A stretch of 42,536 bases of DNA from the NCBI GenBank assembly GCA_018399615.1, contig JAGYNT010000003.1, positions 1 to 42,536 of the forward strand. Reading direction: 5' to 3'. The notes beneath the pieces are model-generated. The model searched no databases. It was not told where the DNA came from and saw only the letters and a program-made list of their open reading frames with translations. Made by a program: the position numbers and the translations under genes. This document shows positions 34,041 through 42,258 of the stretch, piece by piece (position 1 is the first letter of the stretch; each line of letters begins with the position of its first letter). This stretch comes from Acholeplasmataceae bacterium. GTDB taxonomy: Bacteria; Bacillota_I; Bacilli_A; Acholeplasmatales; Acholeplasmataceae.

Positions 34041-34134
34041 GTCGTTCTCCTTTTGAATCGTTCTTAGGTTTCAGTTATACTTTACTAGAGAATGTTCCAT
34101 TTCGCAAGTTTGAAAAAAAATATCCGAAAAGTAC

Positions 34135-34176
34135 TTTACCTGTCGTAGTAAGTGTGATATACTGAGATTACTACGA
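34135..34176 (+). promoter_or_regulatory. padR promoter with a perfect inverted-repeat operator over the -10
   Basis: TTTACC (34135-34140), 17 nt, TATACT (34158-34163) with an upstream TGA making an extended -10. Exact inverted arms TCGTAGTAA (34143-34151) and TTACTACGA (34168-34176) flank and centre on the -10 box. A repressor dimer bound here would block RNA polymerase; PadR autoregulation is the obvious model. Confidence 0.78.
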
Positions 34177-34198
34177 TAGATAGAGTAGAGGTGAGTCG

Positions 34199-34516
34199 AT
34201 GATCAGCAGTGATATCATACGTGGTTACAACGACACGATCATACTGTCGATTCTCGTTTCCGGTCCGTCCTACGGATATGAGATATCGAAAACGATCAAA
34301 GAGCGTTCCGATGGGAAATACGTCATCAAGGAGACGACGCTTTATTCCGCTTTCAACCGGCTTCAGAAAAACGGATACGTCCATCCCTTCCACGCCGAGG
34401 ACAAGTCTTTGAAAAGACGTACCTATTTTTCGATCACACCACAGGGAGAAGCGTTTTTGCAAGAAAAGAAAAAGGAATGGCGGACGACGCAGGAAGTCGT
34501 CAACACATTCATATAA
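34199..34516 (+). CDS. PadR family transcriptional regulator
   Basis: A 105-residue PadR-type winged-helix repressor. It opens with IIRGYNDTIILSILVSGPSYGYEISKTIKERSDG (the PadR helix pattern with the conserved L-GPSYGYEI) and continues with ETTLYSAFNRLQKNGYVHPFHAED and RRTYFSITPQGEAFL, the wing and C-terminal helix. PadR proteins usually repress their own operon and are released by small aromatic or antimicrobial ligands, or act with a partner HAAS-domain protein. Start ATG has AGAGGTGA. It is the first gene of a five-gene run, with an AGGAGG site leading to the HAAS gene 14 nt later. Confidence 0.93.
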   Translation: MISSDIIRGYNDTIILSILVSGPSYGYEISKTIKERSDGKYVIKETTLYSAFNRLQKNGYVHPFHAEDKSLKRRTYFSITPQGEAFLQEKKKEWRTTQEVVNTFI

Positions 34517-34530
34517 TATAGGAGGAAGCA

Positions 34531-35484
34531 ATGCATACGATTCGCACGTTTTTGGAAAATCTGTTCAGTACGCTCCCGAAACGGGAAGACGTGCTGAAGG
34601 CCAAGGAAGAACTCTTTGAGATCATGGTCGAGAAGTATGAGGAGCACAAGTCGGCGGGCAAAACCGAGAACGAGGCGATCGGCCTCGTCATCTCGGATTT
34701 CGGCAATATCGACGAACTGCTCGAGGAACTCGGAATCGAGTCGAAGGAAGAGGACGACATCCCCGTCATAGACAAGCATCAGTGTGATGAGATGATCGAA
34801 GCCAAACGGATCTACGGTCGTTTCATCGGTCTCGGAGTCTTTCTGATTCTGTTCGGCATCGCCGTTTCCGCGAGCATGAAAGACATTTTGTCTCTGGTCG
34901 GCATTTCCGATCACAGTGAGCTCATGCGGGCACTCTTCTTTTTCCTTATGGTTTTCATCGCCGTCGGTCTCTTCGTCTTTTCCGGTTTGAGCCTGTCGAA
35001 TACGAACAAGCCGTTCGAAAGCGACTTCAAGCTCGACCAACGCGCCAGGGATGCCATGGAACAGGGAATCGCCACGTATCAGCGGACCTATCAGATCGGT
35101 GTTTTCATCGGTGTCATGACGATCGTTTCCTCCGTTTTCTTTTTCGTGGCGAGCGGCTATGTCGACCAGGCGGAATCCGTTCTGGCTTCGATCGGTTTCG
35201 TCGTGGTCGGACTCGGGGTTTACCGCCTCGTTGCCAACGGCGTTCCCATGGGCGGATACAATCAGGCGTTGAAGCGAGGAGACTATTCCGACGCCGGCAA
35301 AGAGAAAGATCGTGTCATCGACATCGTCGCCGGGATTGTCTTTCCCCTGGCCGTCATCGTCTATCTGTTGACCAGTTTTCTGACCGGAAGATGGGATATC
35401 ACGTGGATCATATGGCCGGTCGTCGGGATCGGTTTCGGCATATTCGCCGCGACATACGAAGAAATCAAAAAGAACAGAAAATAG
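34531..35484 (+). CDS. HAAS-domain multi-pass membrane protein
   Basis: A 317-residue protein. Residues 1 to about 75 form a helical HAAS/permease-prefix type domain (LFSTLPKREDVLKAKEELFEIMVEKYEEHKSAGKTENEAIGLVISDFGNIDELL), the kind encoded beside PadR regulators. About six transmembrane helices follow (FIGLGVFLILFGIAVSA, ALFFFLMVFIAVGLFVFSGL, GVFIGVMTIVSSVFFFVASG, SIGFVVVGLGVYRLV, VAGIVFPLAVIVYLLTSFL, IIWPVVGIGFGIFAA). The pairing suggests that it tunes PadR activity from the membrane; this is inferred from known PadR-HAAS neighbourhoods, not from this sequence. Confidence 0.85.
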   Translation: MHTIRTFLENLFSTLPKREDVLKAKEELFEIMVEKYEEHKSAGKTENEAIGLVISDFGNIDELLEELGIESKEEDDIPVIDKHQCDEMIEAKRIYGRFIGLGVFLILFGIAVSASMKDILSLVGISDHSELMRALFFFLMVFIAVGLFVFSGLSLSNTNKPFESDFKLDQRARDAMEQGIATYQRTYQIGVFIGVMTIVSSVFFFVASGYVDQAESVLASIGFVVVGLGVYRLVANGVPMGGYNQALKRGDYSDAGKEKDRVIDIVAGIVFPLAVIVYLLTSFLTGRWDITWIIWPVVGIGFGIFAATYEEIKKNRK

Positions 35485-35505
35485 GATCTTGGAGGTGCTC
35501 TTCAC

Positions 35506-36990
35506 ATGAAACATTGGAAAAACGGAATCATCCATACCATGAGAAAGCAGGGTGAATGCGTTTCGGAGATGATCACGGACAAAGGTATCGTGAAAGAACT
35601 CGGGGAAAACCTTCATCCGGATGAAACATGCGAGGCAATCGACCTCAAGGGGACTCACGTATACCCGGGGTTCGTCGACGCGCATCTGCATCTTCTCGGA
35701 TACGGACAGATGCTCACCAGGCCGAATTTGAAACTGGAGAGAAACCGCGTTCGCGTCCTTCGTTTCATCGAGGAACAGTTCAAGGGCGAACCGCTTTTCA
35801 TCGAAGGCTATTTCGACATCGGTCTCGAAGCGTTCGACCTCAATGCCATCAGTCTGGAACAACCGATTCTGCTCAGACACAACGATTACCACAGCGTAAC
35901 CGTCAACCAGGTCATACTCGATCGCATCGATGCGTCGGATACGACCGGTATTCTGACGGAAGAAGAGGCGGAAAAAGCGATCAAGGCGATGCACATGCAT
36001 ACGAAAGAACGCCTTTCCTACATGCTCGAAACCGCGATTGACGACCTCTACGCCTACGGGATTACCGGAGGGCACAGCGACGATCTCGCCTATTACAACG
36101 GGTTCGAAGAGACGCTTGGCATCTTTTCGGATGTCCTTTCGAAAAAGGCGTTTCGCGCACACCTTCTCGTCCATCACGAGGTGTTGGACGATTATGAACG
36201 TTTCTTGAAGAAACCGTGGAAGAAAAACGCCTTCCTCGAACTCGGAGCGGTCAAAGTGTTCTATGACGGAACGTTTTCCTCGAAGACCGCGCTCATGCAC
36301 GAACCGTATCTCGGCACACGATCGAAGGGCTTGAAAATCTTTTTTGACCAGGCATTCGAAGATCTGATCAAACGCGTCCGTTCCTTGAATCTGACGCTCG
36401 CGATTCACGTGATCGGCGATCGGGGACTCGATGAAATCGTCGAATGGCTCAGACGATATCCGCCGAAAGAAGGACAAAGAGATCGCATCATTCACGCCTC
36501 GATGGCGACACTTGACGCCATCGAAAAACTTTCCGATATGCCGGTGACACTCGATGTTCAACCGCAGTTTCTTTCAAGCGACCTGCCCTGGGCACTCGAT
36601 CTTTTCGGCAAGCCACCGCAAAAAGTCTATCCGTGGAAGTCTTATCTTGAACAGGGGATCATCTGTTCGGGCAGCAGTGACGCGCCCGTCGAGGAGCCCG
36701 ATCCGCTGCTCGGCATGCACGCCGCGATCACGCGCATCTCGAAACACGATCATTCGTGTTATTATAAGGATGAGAAGATTTCAGCCTATCAGGCGATCGA
36801 ACTCTATACGCGATATGCCAATGCGCAGACGAAGGATGCCCTTAAGGGAATCATCGACCTCGGATATGTCGCCGATTTCACGATTACGAGCGAAAACCTC
36901 GAAGAGGTCGAATGCGACGCTTTGAACAGACGACTCGTGATCGGTACGGTCATTGATGAGACGTTCGTCTACGATCGCCTGCCACGGTAG
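35506..36990 (+). CDS. YtcJ-like amidohydrolase
   Basis: A metal-dependent amidohydrolase of the YtcJ/N-substituted formamide deformylase-like branch, 494 residues. Metal-site motifs: HxH in PGFVDAHLHLLGYG, the mid-domain KVFYDGTFSSKTALM, LTLAIHVIGDRGLDEIV (His), DRIIHASM, and the final Asp in ICSGSSDAPVEEPDPLLGMHAAI. The N- and C-terminal beta segments (KNGIIHTM...VADFTIT) form the composite side domain. The substrate is unknown. GGAGGTG precedes the ATG. It lies between a PadR/HAAS pair and an ABC exporter, which suggests a role in processing a small compound handled by the operon. Confidence 0.88.
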   Translation: MKHWKNGIIHTMRKQGECVSEMITDKGIVKELGENLHPDETCEAIDLKGTHVYPGFVDAHLHLLGYGQMLTRPNLKLERNRVRVLRFIEEQFKGEPLFIEGYFDIGLEAFDLNAISLEQPILLRHNDYHSVTVNQVILDRIDASDTTGILTEEEAEKAIKAMHMHTKERLSYMLETAIDDLYAYGITGGHSDDLAYYNGFEETLGIFSDVLSKKAFRAHLLVHHEVLDDYERFLKKPWKKNAFLELGAVKVFYDGTFSSKTALMHEPYLGTRSKGLKIFFDQAFEDLIKRVRSLNLTLAIHVIGDRGLDEIVEWLRRYPPKEGQRDRIIHASMATLDAIEKLSDMPVTLDVQPQFLSSDLPWALDLFGKPPQKVYPWKSYLEQGIICSGSSDAPVEEPDPLLGMHAAITRISKHDHSCYYKDEKISAYQAIELYTRYANAQTKDALKGIIDLGYVADFTITSENLEEVECDALNRRLVIGTVIDETFVYDRLPR

Positions 36991-37046
36991 GAAAAAAGGG
37001 ATTCACTTTCTTGCATGAAACATGAATCAGGACAGGAGACTTGAAC

Positions 37047-39358
37047 ATGCTGACTCTCAAAGCAATCAATCGAACGTATCAAGTCGGCAAGCGACGCGTC
37101 ACCGCGCTCGACTCCATCGATCTTTCGTTTGAAAACGTCGGGTTCGTATCGATTCTCGGGCCATCGGGGTGCGGGAAGACGACCCTTCTCAACATCATCG
37201 GCGGACTCGATCGTTACACGACGGGCGAACTCTTGATCGATTCGGTTTCAACCGTCGATTATGACGAACACGACTGGGATGCCTACCGCAATCACCGAGT
37301 CGGTTTCGTCTTTCAGAACTACAATCTGATCACGCACATCACCGTCTTGCAGAATGTCGAACTCGCCCTGTCCTTATCCGGTGTCGCGAAAAGCGAAACC
37401 AGACGACAGGCCATGCGGGTCCTGGACGACGTCGGGTTGACCGAACACTGCCACAAGAAACCCAATCAACTCTCCGGTGGCGAACAACAGCGCGTGGCCA
37501 TCGCCCGCGCGCTGGCAAACGATCCGGACATCATTCTGGCCGATGAACCGACCGGAGCGATCGACAGCAGGACCAGTGCGCGGATCATGGACATTCTCAA
37601 AGCCGTATCGAAATCGCGGCTGGTCATCATGGTGACGCACAATGAATCGATCGCCAAGACGTATAGCGACCGGATCATCCGTTTGCTCGACGGTCGTGTG
37701 CAAAGCGATGACCGGGCAGTTGAAGAAGACAGGACCAGACGCCAGATCGCACCCTTGAAAACGGCGATGTCCCACGTGACCGCGCTCGCACTCAGCATGA
37801 ACAATCTTTGGACGAAAAAGATCCGGACGATCATGACTTCCGTTGCCGGAAGCATCGGGATCATCGGTGTCGCGCTCGTCATTTCGCTCGTCTACGGTTT
37901 TCAATCCTATGTCGACCAGGCACAGAAGGATCTGCTCGCCGGCATTCCCATCCAGATCGACCGGATCGCCTATGTCGAAAACAGATCTTTGGACGATTCC
38001 CTGTCGACCGAGATCGAACTTCCCCCCCGGTTTCCCGACGATGAGACCGTGACGCCCTATGTACCGGTGACCCGATACAGTCCCACAACGCACGTCAACA
38101 CGCTCACAAAGAACTATCTCGATTACCTTGACGGACTCGATTCCACGCTCTATGAGGATATGACTAGACCGCTACTCCGTCAGGCCGACGTTCTTGAAGG
38201 ATACGTCCGCAAGGCATCATCGGATCCACCAACGCCTTTCGAATCCGTGAGCTCGCCGTCGACGATCCGGCGTATATCGGAGAACAATATGATATTTTGC
38301 GGGGGCGTCTGCCAAAGAGGATCCCTTGAGACCGTCATCGTCATCAACAGTCGAAACCAATTGCTCGATACGATGCTGAGCGCGCTCGGATATCCGGGGG
38401 ATGACGTCGAAGTGACCTTCGACGAGTTGCTCGATACGACGTTCGTTCTCCCCGATTTGGACGACACTATGTTTCAATGATACGAACGGGCTGTTTGAAA
38501 AGACCTCTCGGCCTTTTACACGAACCACAGGGCCAAAACGATCGACGTCGTCGGTATTCTCAGAATACGTCAGGATCGCCTCGAACGAAGGCCTGCTCGG
38601 TACCGGGGATCGGCTATACGTCCGCTCTGACCGAATACGTGCTCGACATGGCGGCACGTTCGAACATCGTTATTGCCCAGAGAGAGGTCTTGGAAGCGAA
38701 CACGTATGTCGATGTCATGACGGGCGCACCTCTGACCGAACGGGCCGTCCTGGAACGTCTGGCCGCCCTTGGGGCTCCCCAGATGCCCAATCGGATCACG
38801 ATCTATCCCAAGAGCTTCGAAGCGAAAGAGGACATCGCCGACTATCTGGAGCGTTACAACGACCGCTTCGATTCCCTAACGGAAACCGAAAAGATGATTT
38901 TTCACACCGATTACGGTGCGCGCATCACCGAAAGACTCGGTGAAGTCATCGCTTCGATTACGCTCGCGCTCATCGGTTTCGCCGTGATCTCACTGATCGT
39001 CTCCTCGCTTCTGATCGGGATCGTGACCTACGCCTCGGTGATCGAGCGTACCAAGGAAATCGGCATACTCAAGAGCATCGGTGCCCGGAAAAAGGACGTC
39101 CTTCGCGTCTTCAACGCCGAAGCGATGATCATCGGATTCATTGCCGGTTCGATCGGCATCGGGATCGCGCTTCTTTTGAACCCTTTGATCGATCTTTTCG
39201 TTTACCGCCTCGCCTCCGTGCGCTCGATCACGCGACTGACGCCGTGGATCGCTTTACTTTTAATTCTCGTCAGCATTGCGTTAACCTTGCTTGCCGGCCT
39301 TATTCCTGCTAAAATAGCAGCAGGTAAAGATCCTGTAGAAGCACTAAGGACGGAATGA
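37047..39358 (+). pseudogene. MacB-like ABC transporter (ATPase-permease fusion) with a frame-broken middle
   Basis: One gene is split by the track into 37041-38480 and 38477-39358. The N-terminal ATPase is intact: Walker A GPSGCGKTT, Q-loop FQNYN, signature LSGGEQQRVAIARAL, Walker B IILADEPTGAID, H-loop VTHNE. A first transmembrane helix follows (GIIGVALVISLVYGF), then an extracellular domain, then three FtsX-type helices (LIGFAVISLIVSSLLIGIVTYASVIERTKEIGILKSIGA...) ending DPVEALRTE. Between about 38200 and 38620 other frames carry the missing pieces (DDPAYIGEQYDILRGRLPK, FNDTNGLFEKTSRP, AKTIDVVGILR), so about five indels lie in 400 bp of an otherwise clean 2.3-kb gene. Start ATG 37047 lies 8 nt behind AGGAG; the track's TTG 37041 is too close to it. 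Probably functional in the organism. Confidence 0.85.
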
Positions 39359-39362
39359 TCTG

Positions 39363-40016
39363 ATGAAAATCGAAATATGGTTCGACTATCTTTGTCCTCT
39401 GAGTTATCAAACCCACAAGAACCTCGAGTTCGTCCTCGAAAACTATCATTTCGATGATCTCGAGGTTCTCTACCGAAGCTATGAGGTCATCCCCAAATTC
39501 AATATGCACGAATCCTGCACGCTTCACGATGTCGTCAGCAAACACCACGTCCTGACACCCGAGGAAGCACGCGAACTCTTAAAGGAAATCAAGGATGTCG
39601 ACAAGGTGACCCCCGTATCCGTACACGATGCCCATCGCCTGTCGCATCTCGCGAAACACCAGGATAAGGCCTATGCTTTCAACAAACGCGTTTTCAAGGC
39701 GTTTTACGAGGACCTCCAGGATATCAGCGACACGCGCGTACTCCGTGCTCTCGCTCTTGGGGCCGGTCTCGAAGAAGACGAGGTCGATGACGTGCTCGAA
39801 TCGAGCAGATATGACCATGCCGTCGAATGCAATCGGGAGAACGCCATCATGAAAGGGATTCACGAGATTCCCCATATGCGCATCAACAGGCAGATCAGAC
39901 TGTCCGGACTGCAATCGATCAAGGACCTCATCACCTGTCTCAATCGTGCCCTCTATATCGAGAATCCGAGCGAGTATTGCGAGGGAGATAACTGTATGAG
40001 GAAGAAGACTCGATGA
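39363..40016 (+). CDS. DsbA/FrnE-like thioredoxin-fold protein, monothiol
   Basis: A 217-residue member of the DsbA-like FrnE group (cytoplasmic, no signal peptide). The N-terminal strand IEIWFDYLCPLSYQTHKNLE corresponds to the family's D-F-x-CPWC site, but here the second cysteine is serine (CPLS), so disulfide exchange by a CxxC pair is not possible. The helical insertion and the cis-Pro loop (IMKGIHEIPHMRINRQIRLSGLQS) are present. A CEGDNCMRKK tail carries two more cysteines. Polyketide-isomerase-like or glutathione-dependent roles are known in relatives; the function here is unknown. It follows the ABC gene by 4 nt and ends the operon at a terminator. Confidence 0.82.
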   Translation: MKIEIWFDYLCPLSYQTHKNLEFVLENYHFDDLEVLYRSYEVIPKFNMHESCTLHDVVSKHHVLTPEEARELLKEIKDVDKVTPVSVHDAHRLSHLAKHQDKAYAFNKRVFKAFYEDLQDISDTRVLRALALGAGLEEDEVDDVLESSRYDHAVECNRENAIMKGIHEIPHMRINRQIRLSGLQSIKDLITCLNRALYIENPSEYCEGDNCMRKKTR

Positions 40017-40027
40017 GTCTTTTTTTC
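40005..40027 (+). terminator. Intrinsic terminator after the DsbA-like gene
   Basis: AGACTC-GAT-GAGTCT stem followed by a run of T. The stop codon TGA overlaps the loop. Confidence 0.85.
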
Positions 40028-40034
40028 TCGTTTT

Positions 40035-40067
40035 CTCAAGAGATGATGACCCTTCATCTCTTTGAGA
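40035..40067. repeat. Long hairpin between the padR operon and Wadjet
   Basis: CTCAAGAGATGA pairs with TCATCTCTTTGAG (12 bp with one bulged T) around TGACCCT. The right arm can alternatively pair with the following GAGATGA (CATCTC-TTT-GAGATG). No T-run follows on the plus strand. The rest of 40068-40170 holds no gene that I can support. Confidence 0.6.
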
Positions 40068-40172
40068 TGAAATAAAAGGACGCGTTTTCTTCACACATAT
40101 GCGAGATCGGGTGATCTTTTTCCGGGAAAAACGGTCGAATAGACGGAAAAGGGCGGAAAAACCCGTAAAACG

Positions 40173-40181
40173 TGATACAAT
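40173..40181 (+). promoter_or_regulatory. Possible extended -10 promoter of the Wadjet operon
   Basis: TGATACAAT is an extended -10 type sequence 57 nt before the jetA start. No good -35 is present at 17 nt. The leader up to the AAAGGAGA ribosome site is AT-rich. Confidence 0.4.
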
Positions 40182-40237
40182 ATAGAGTGTTTATGGGAAC
40201 ACATATTACTTTTTCATTAAGCATAAAGGAGACATCG

Positions 40238-41623
40238 ATGGCACATTTATTCGAAACCGTCCACAACAATTTTTTCAGTGTCCTCGCCTCGCCGAACAAG
40301 AATACGTATATCGACTGCATCTTCGTCATCTATCACGCCCTCGACAGCATCGAGGACGCTTTTCAAGGTGACCGAGAATTCGTCATTCAAAGACTGATCG
40401 ACTATTTCGACGATCAGCCCGGTGATGACTTTGTCGACGTCGATGAAGGCGAATCCGCCAAAACGAGTCGCCAGAAGGCCGTACACGTTCTGAGCATTCT
40501 CAAGAAGAACGGCTGGCTCGGTGAAGAGGAACTCGGCGACTACAAGACGTCGATCAATCTCTTCGATTATTCGATCAAGATCATCGACGTGCTTTCGAGA
40601 ACATCGTCAATTTCACACAAAACGAGTACACGGGTGAAATCTTCACCGTTTATTCAGCTTCTTTCTTCCTTTCAGATCGACGAGGGCATCGGTGTGATCG
40701 AACAGGCCTTTCAGAAGACGAACGACATGATCCGCAAACTCAAAACGCTGAAAGCCAATATTTACCGGTATTACTACGACATCACCAAAAAACGATCGAA
40801 AAACGACCTCCAGCAACTCCTCGAAAAACTGCTCGTCGAATACAAACAGGATTTCTTCGACTCGGCATATTACAACCTCAAGACGACCGACAGTCTTCCG
40901 CGCTACAAGCGCGCGATTCTCTCCGCGATCTCCGAGGTCATCAACGATCCTGAGACGATGGACCTCCTCGCGAAAAACGCCCAGGCGATCAAACGGATCG
41001 AGGATTACAATGACGCGTTCATCTACGTCGAGGATCGCTTGAGATTCATCACCGACAGTTTCAGTTCGCTCGAGTTTCTGATTCTCGCGATCGACCGGAA
41101 AAATGAGCAATACATCAGTGCGGCGGCATCGAAGATTCTTTTCCTGACGAACCGATCCGACGACATCGAAGGTATTTTCAACCGCTTCTTCCAGGTCGTC
41201 TTGAAACAGAAGGACGTCGATTACAGCCGCTTCGTCAAGCTCATCCAGATGAAAAACCTCGATACCCAGTCGCTCTACAATCAACGACGTACCCGTCAGG
41301 AAGTCATTCCCGAAGAACTGATCTTCGACGAGGACATGATTTCCGCGGATTACCGGCAACAGAAAGTGCGCGATCTTCTCAAGAACAACATCTACGGCAA
41401 ACGCGAGATCGATCGTTATGTCAAAAACCTTCTCAAGAATCGTTCGGCCATGGAAGCTTCCGAAGTTCCGCTCGATACCCAGGAGGACTACGTGAAACTC
41501 ATTTTGATCTTCATGTATTCCAAGTCGATCGGCATGCACTATGAGATCGAACTGCTCGGACGCGAGTGCAAGACCAACCATATCCGGTTTCAAAATTTCA
41601 TGATCAAGGAGTATAGGGGATGA
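40238..41623 (+). CDS. jetA: Wadjet defence protein JetA (DUF5716-type)
   Basis: JetA is the kleisin-like subunit of Wadjet, an SMC-related complex that recognises and cleaves circular plasmids. Start ATG 40238 (MAHLFETVHNNFF) has AAAGGAGA; the track's GTG 40172 has none. The 461-residue product shows HLFETVHNNFFSVLASPNKNTYIDCIFVIY, KKNGWL with a winged-helix feel, LFDYSIKIIDVL, and a helical C-half (EVPLDTQEDYVKLILIFMYSKSIGMHYEIELL). Odd point: between 40593 and 40657 the ORF reads SRTSSISHKTSTRVKSSPF, while the next frame reads ENIVNFTQNEYTGEIFTVYS, the more protein-like sequence. One missing T and one extra G compensate. Overlaps jetB by ATGA. Confidence 0.85.
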   Translation: MAHLFETVHNNFFSVLASPNKNTYIDCIFVIYHALDSIEDAFQGDREFVIQRLIDYFDDQPGDDFVDVDEGESAKTSRQKAVHVLSILKKNGWLGEEELGDYKTSINLFDYSIKIIDVLSRTSSISHKTSTRVKSSPFIQLLSSFQIDEGIGVIEQAFQKTNDMIRKLKTLKANIYRYYYDITKKRSKNDLQQLLEKLLVEYKQDFFDSAYYNLKTTDSLPRYKRAILSAISEVINDPETMDLLAKNAQAIKRIEDYNDAFIYVEDRLRFITDSFSSLEFLILAIDRKNEQYISAAASKILFLTNRSDDIEGIFNRFFQVVLKQKDVDYSRFVKLIQMKNLDTQSLYNQRRTRQEVIPEELIFDEDMISADYRQQKVRDLLKNNIYGKREIDRYVKNLLKNRSAMEASEVPLDTQEDYVKLILIFMYSKSIGMHYEIELLGRECKTNHIRFQNFMIKEYRG

Positions 41624-42258
41624 ACAAATCGAAAGCCTTAACCCAGTTCCATGAGCAGTACGCCACGCTCAAGGAAGGGGAAAAAACCATCTTTTCCCGT
41701 GTCGTCAACAAGCTCTTGCAGGTCAACTTCCTGACACGACGCAAAGTCGGCGATACGAACGACTATCGTTTCATTCTCGCGTACAAGGAGAGTTTCGAGG
41801 CGTTTTTCGCGCTGATCGATTTCGAACTTTTCATCGCGCGCGAATACGAAGTCGTCTATATCGAAAACGTCAACCTGTTCAATCACATGCGTCTCAGAAA
41901 AACGGAAAGTGTTCTCACGCTCGTCATCCGCATCCTCTACCAACGGAAGATGGATCTCGTCACGCTCGATGAGGACGTCGAGATCTATTTGCATGAGATC
42001 CATGCCGAGCTGACCCGAATCGGTTATCTCGATCATAAAAGAATCACGAAGGACCAGCTTCGTCCCGCTCTTTCTTTTCTGAGAAGTTACAACATCATCG
42101 ACTATATCGATCGGGGACTTCATGACGATGCCAGGATCAAGATCTACCCGACGATCCTGTTCGTGACGAATTTGGACAATATCAAGGAAGTCGTTGCCAA
42201 ACTCGACAGTTACGTTGAAGGAGGTGGGGATAGCGATGAAGAAACTGACGAAGATTAA
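41620..42258 (+). CDS. jetB: Wadjet defence protein JetB (DUF4194-type)
   Basis: JetB is the KITE/MukE-like subunit of the Wadjet SMC complex. The 212 residues are predicted to be mostly winged-helix: KEGEKTIFSRVVNKLLQVNFLTRRKVGDTNDYRFI, IDFELFIAREYEVVYIENVN, RLRKTESVLTLVIRILYQRK, LRPALSFLRSYNIIDYIDRGLHDDARIKIYPTILFVTN, the last being the usual DUF4194-type ending. The acidic tail DSDEETDED is read over the jetC start. It overlaps jetA by 4 nt and jetC by 23 nt, so three subunits are made by coupled translation. Confidence 0.85.
   Translation: MNKSKALTQFHEQYATLKEGEKTIFSRVVNKLLQVNFLTRRKVGDTNDYRFILAYKESFEAFFALIDFELFIAREYEVVYIENVNLFNHMRLRKTESVLTLVIRILYQRKMDLVTLDEDVEIYLHEIHAELTRIGYLDHKRITKDQLRPALSFLRSYNIIDYIDRGLHDDARIKIYPTILFVTNLDNIKEVVAKLDSYVEGGGDSDEETDED

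Noticed and set aside
34423-36561. 712-residue minus-strand ORF opposite the HAAS and amidohydrolase genes
   Set aside because: It is a shadow: both plus-strand genes are recognised families with ribosome sites, and the antisense frame is open only because of the codon bias (frequent GAN/NTC codons). No recognisable domain.
40172-40237. N-terminal extension of jetA from GTG 40172
   Set aside because: No ribosome site; the ATG at 40238 has AAAGGAGA and matches the family's start (HLFETVHNNFF).
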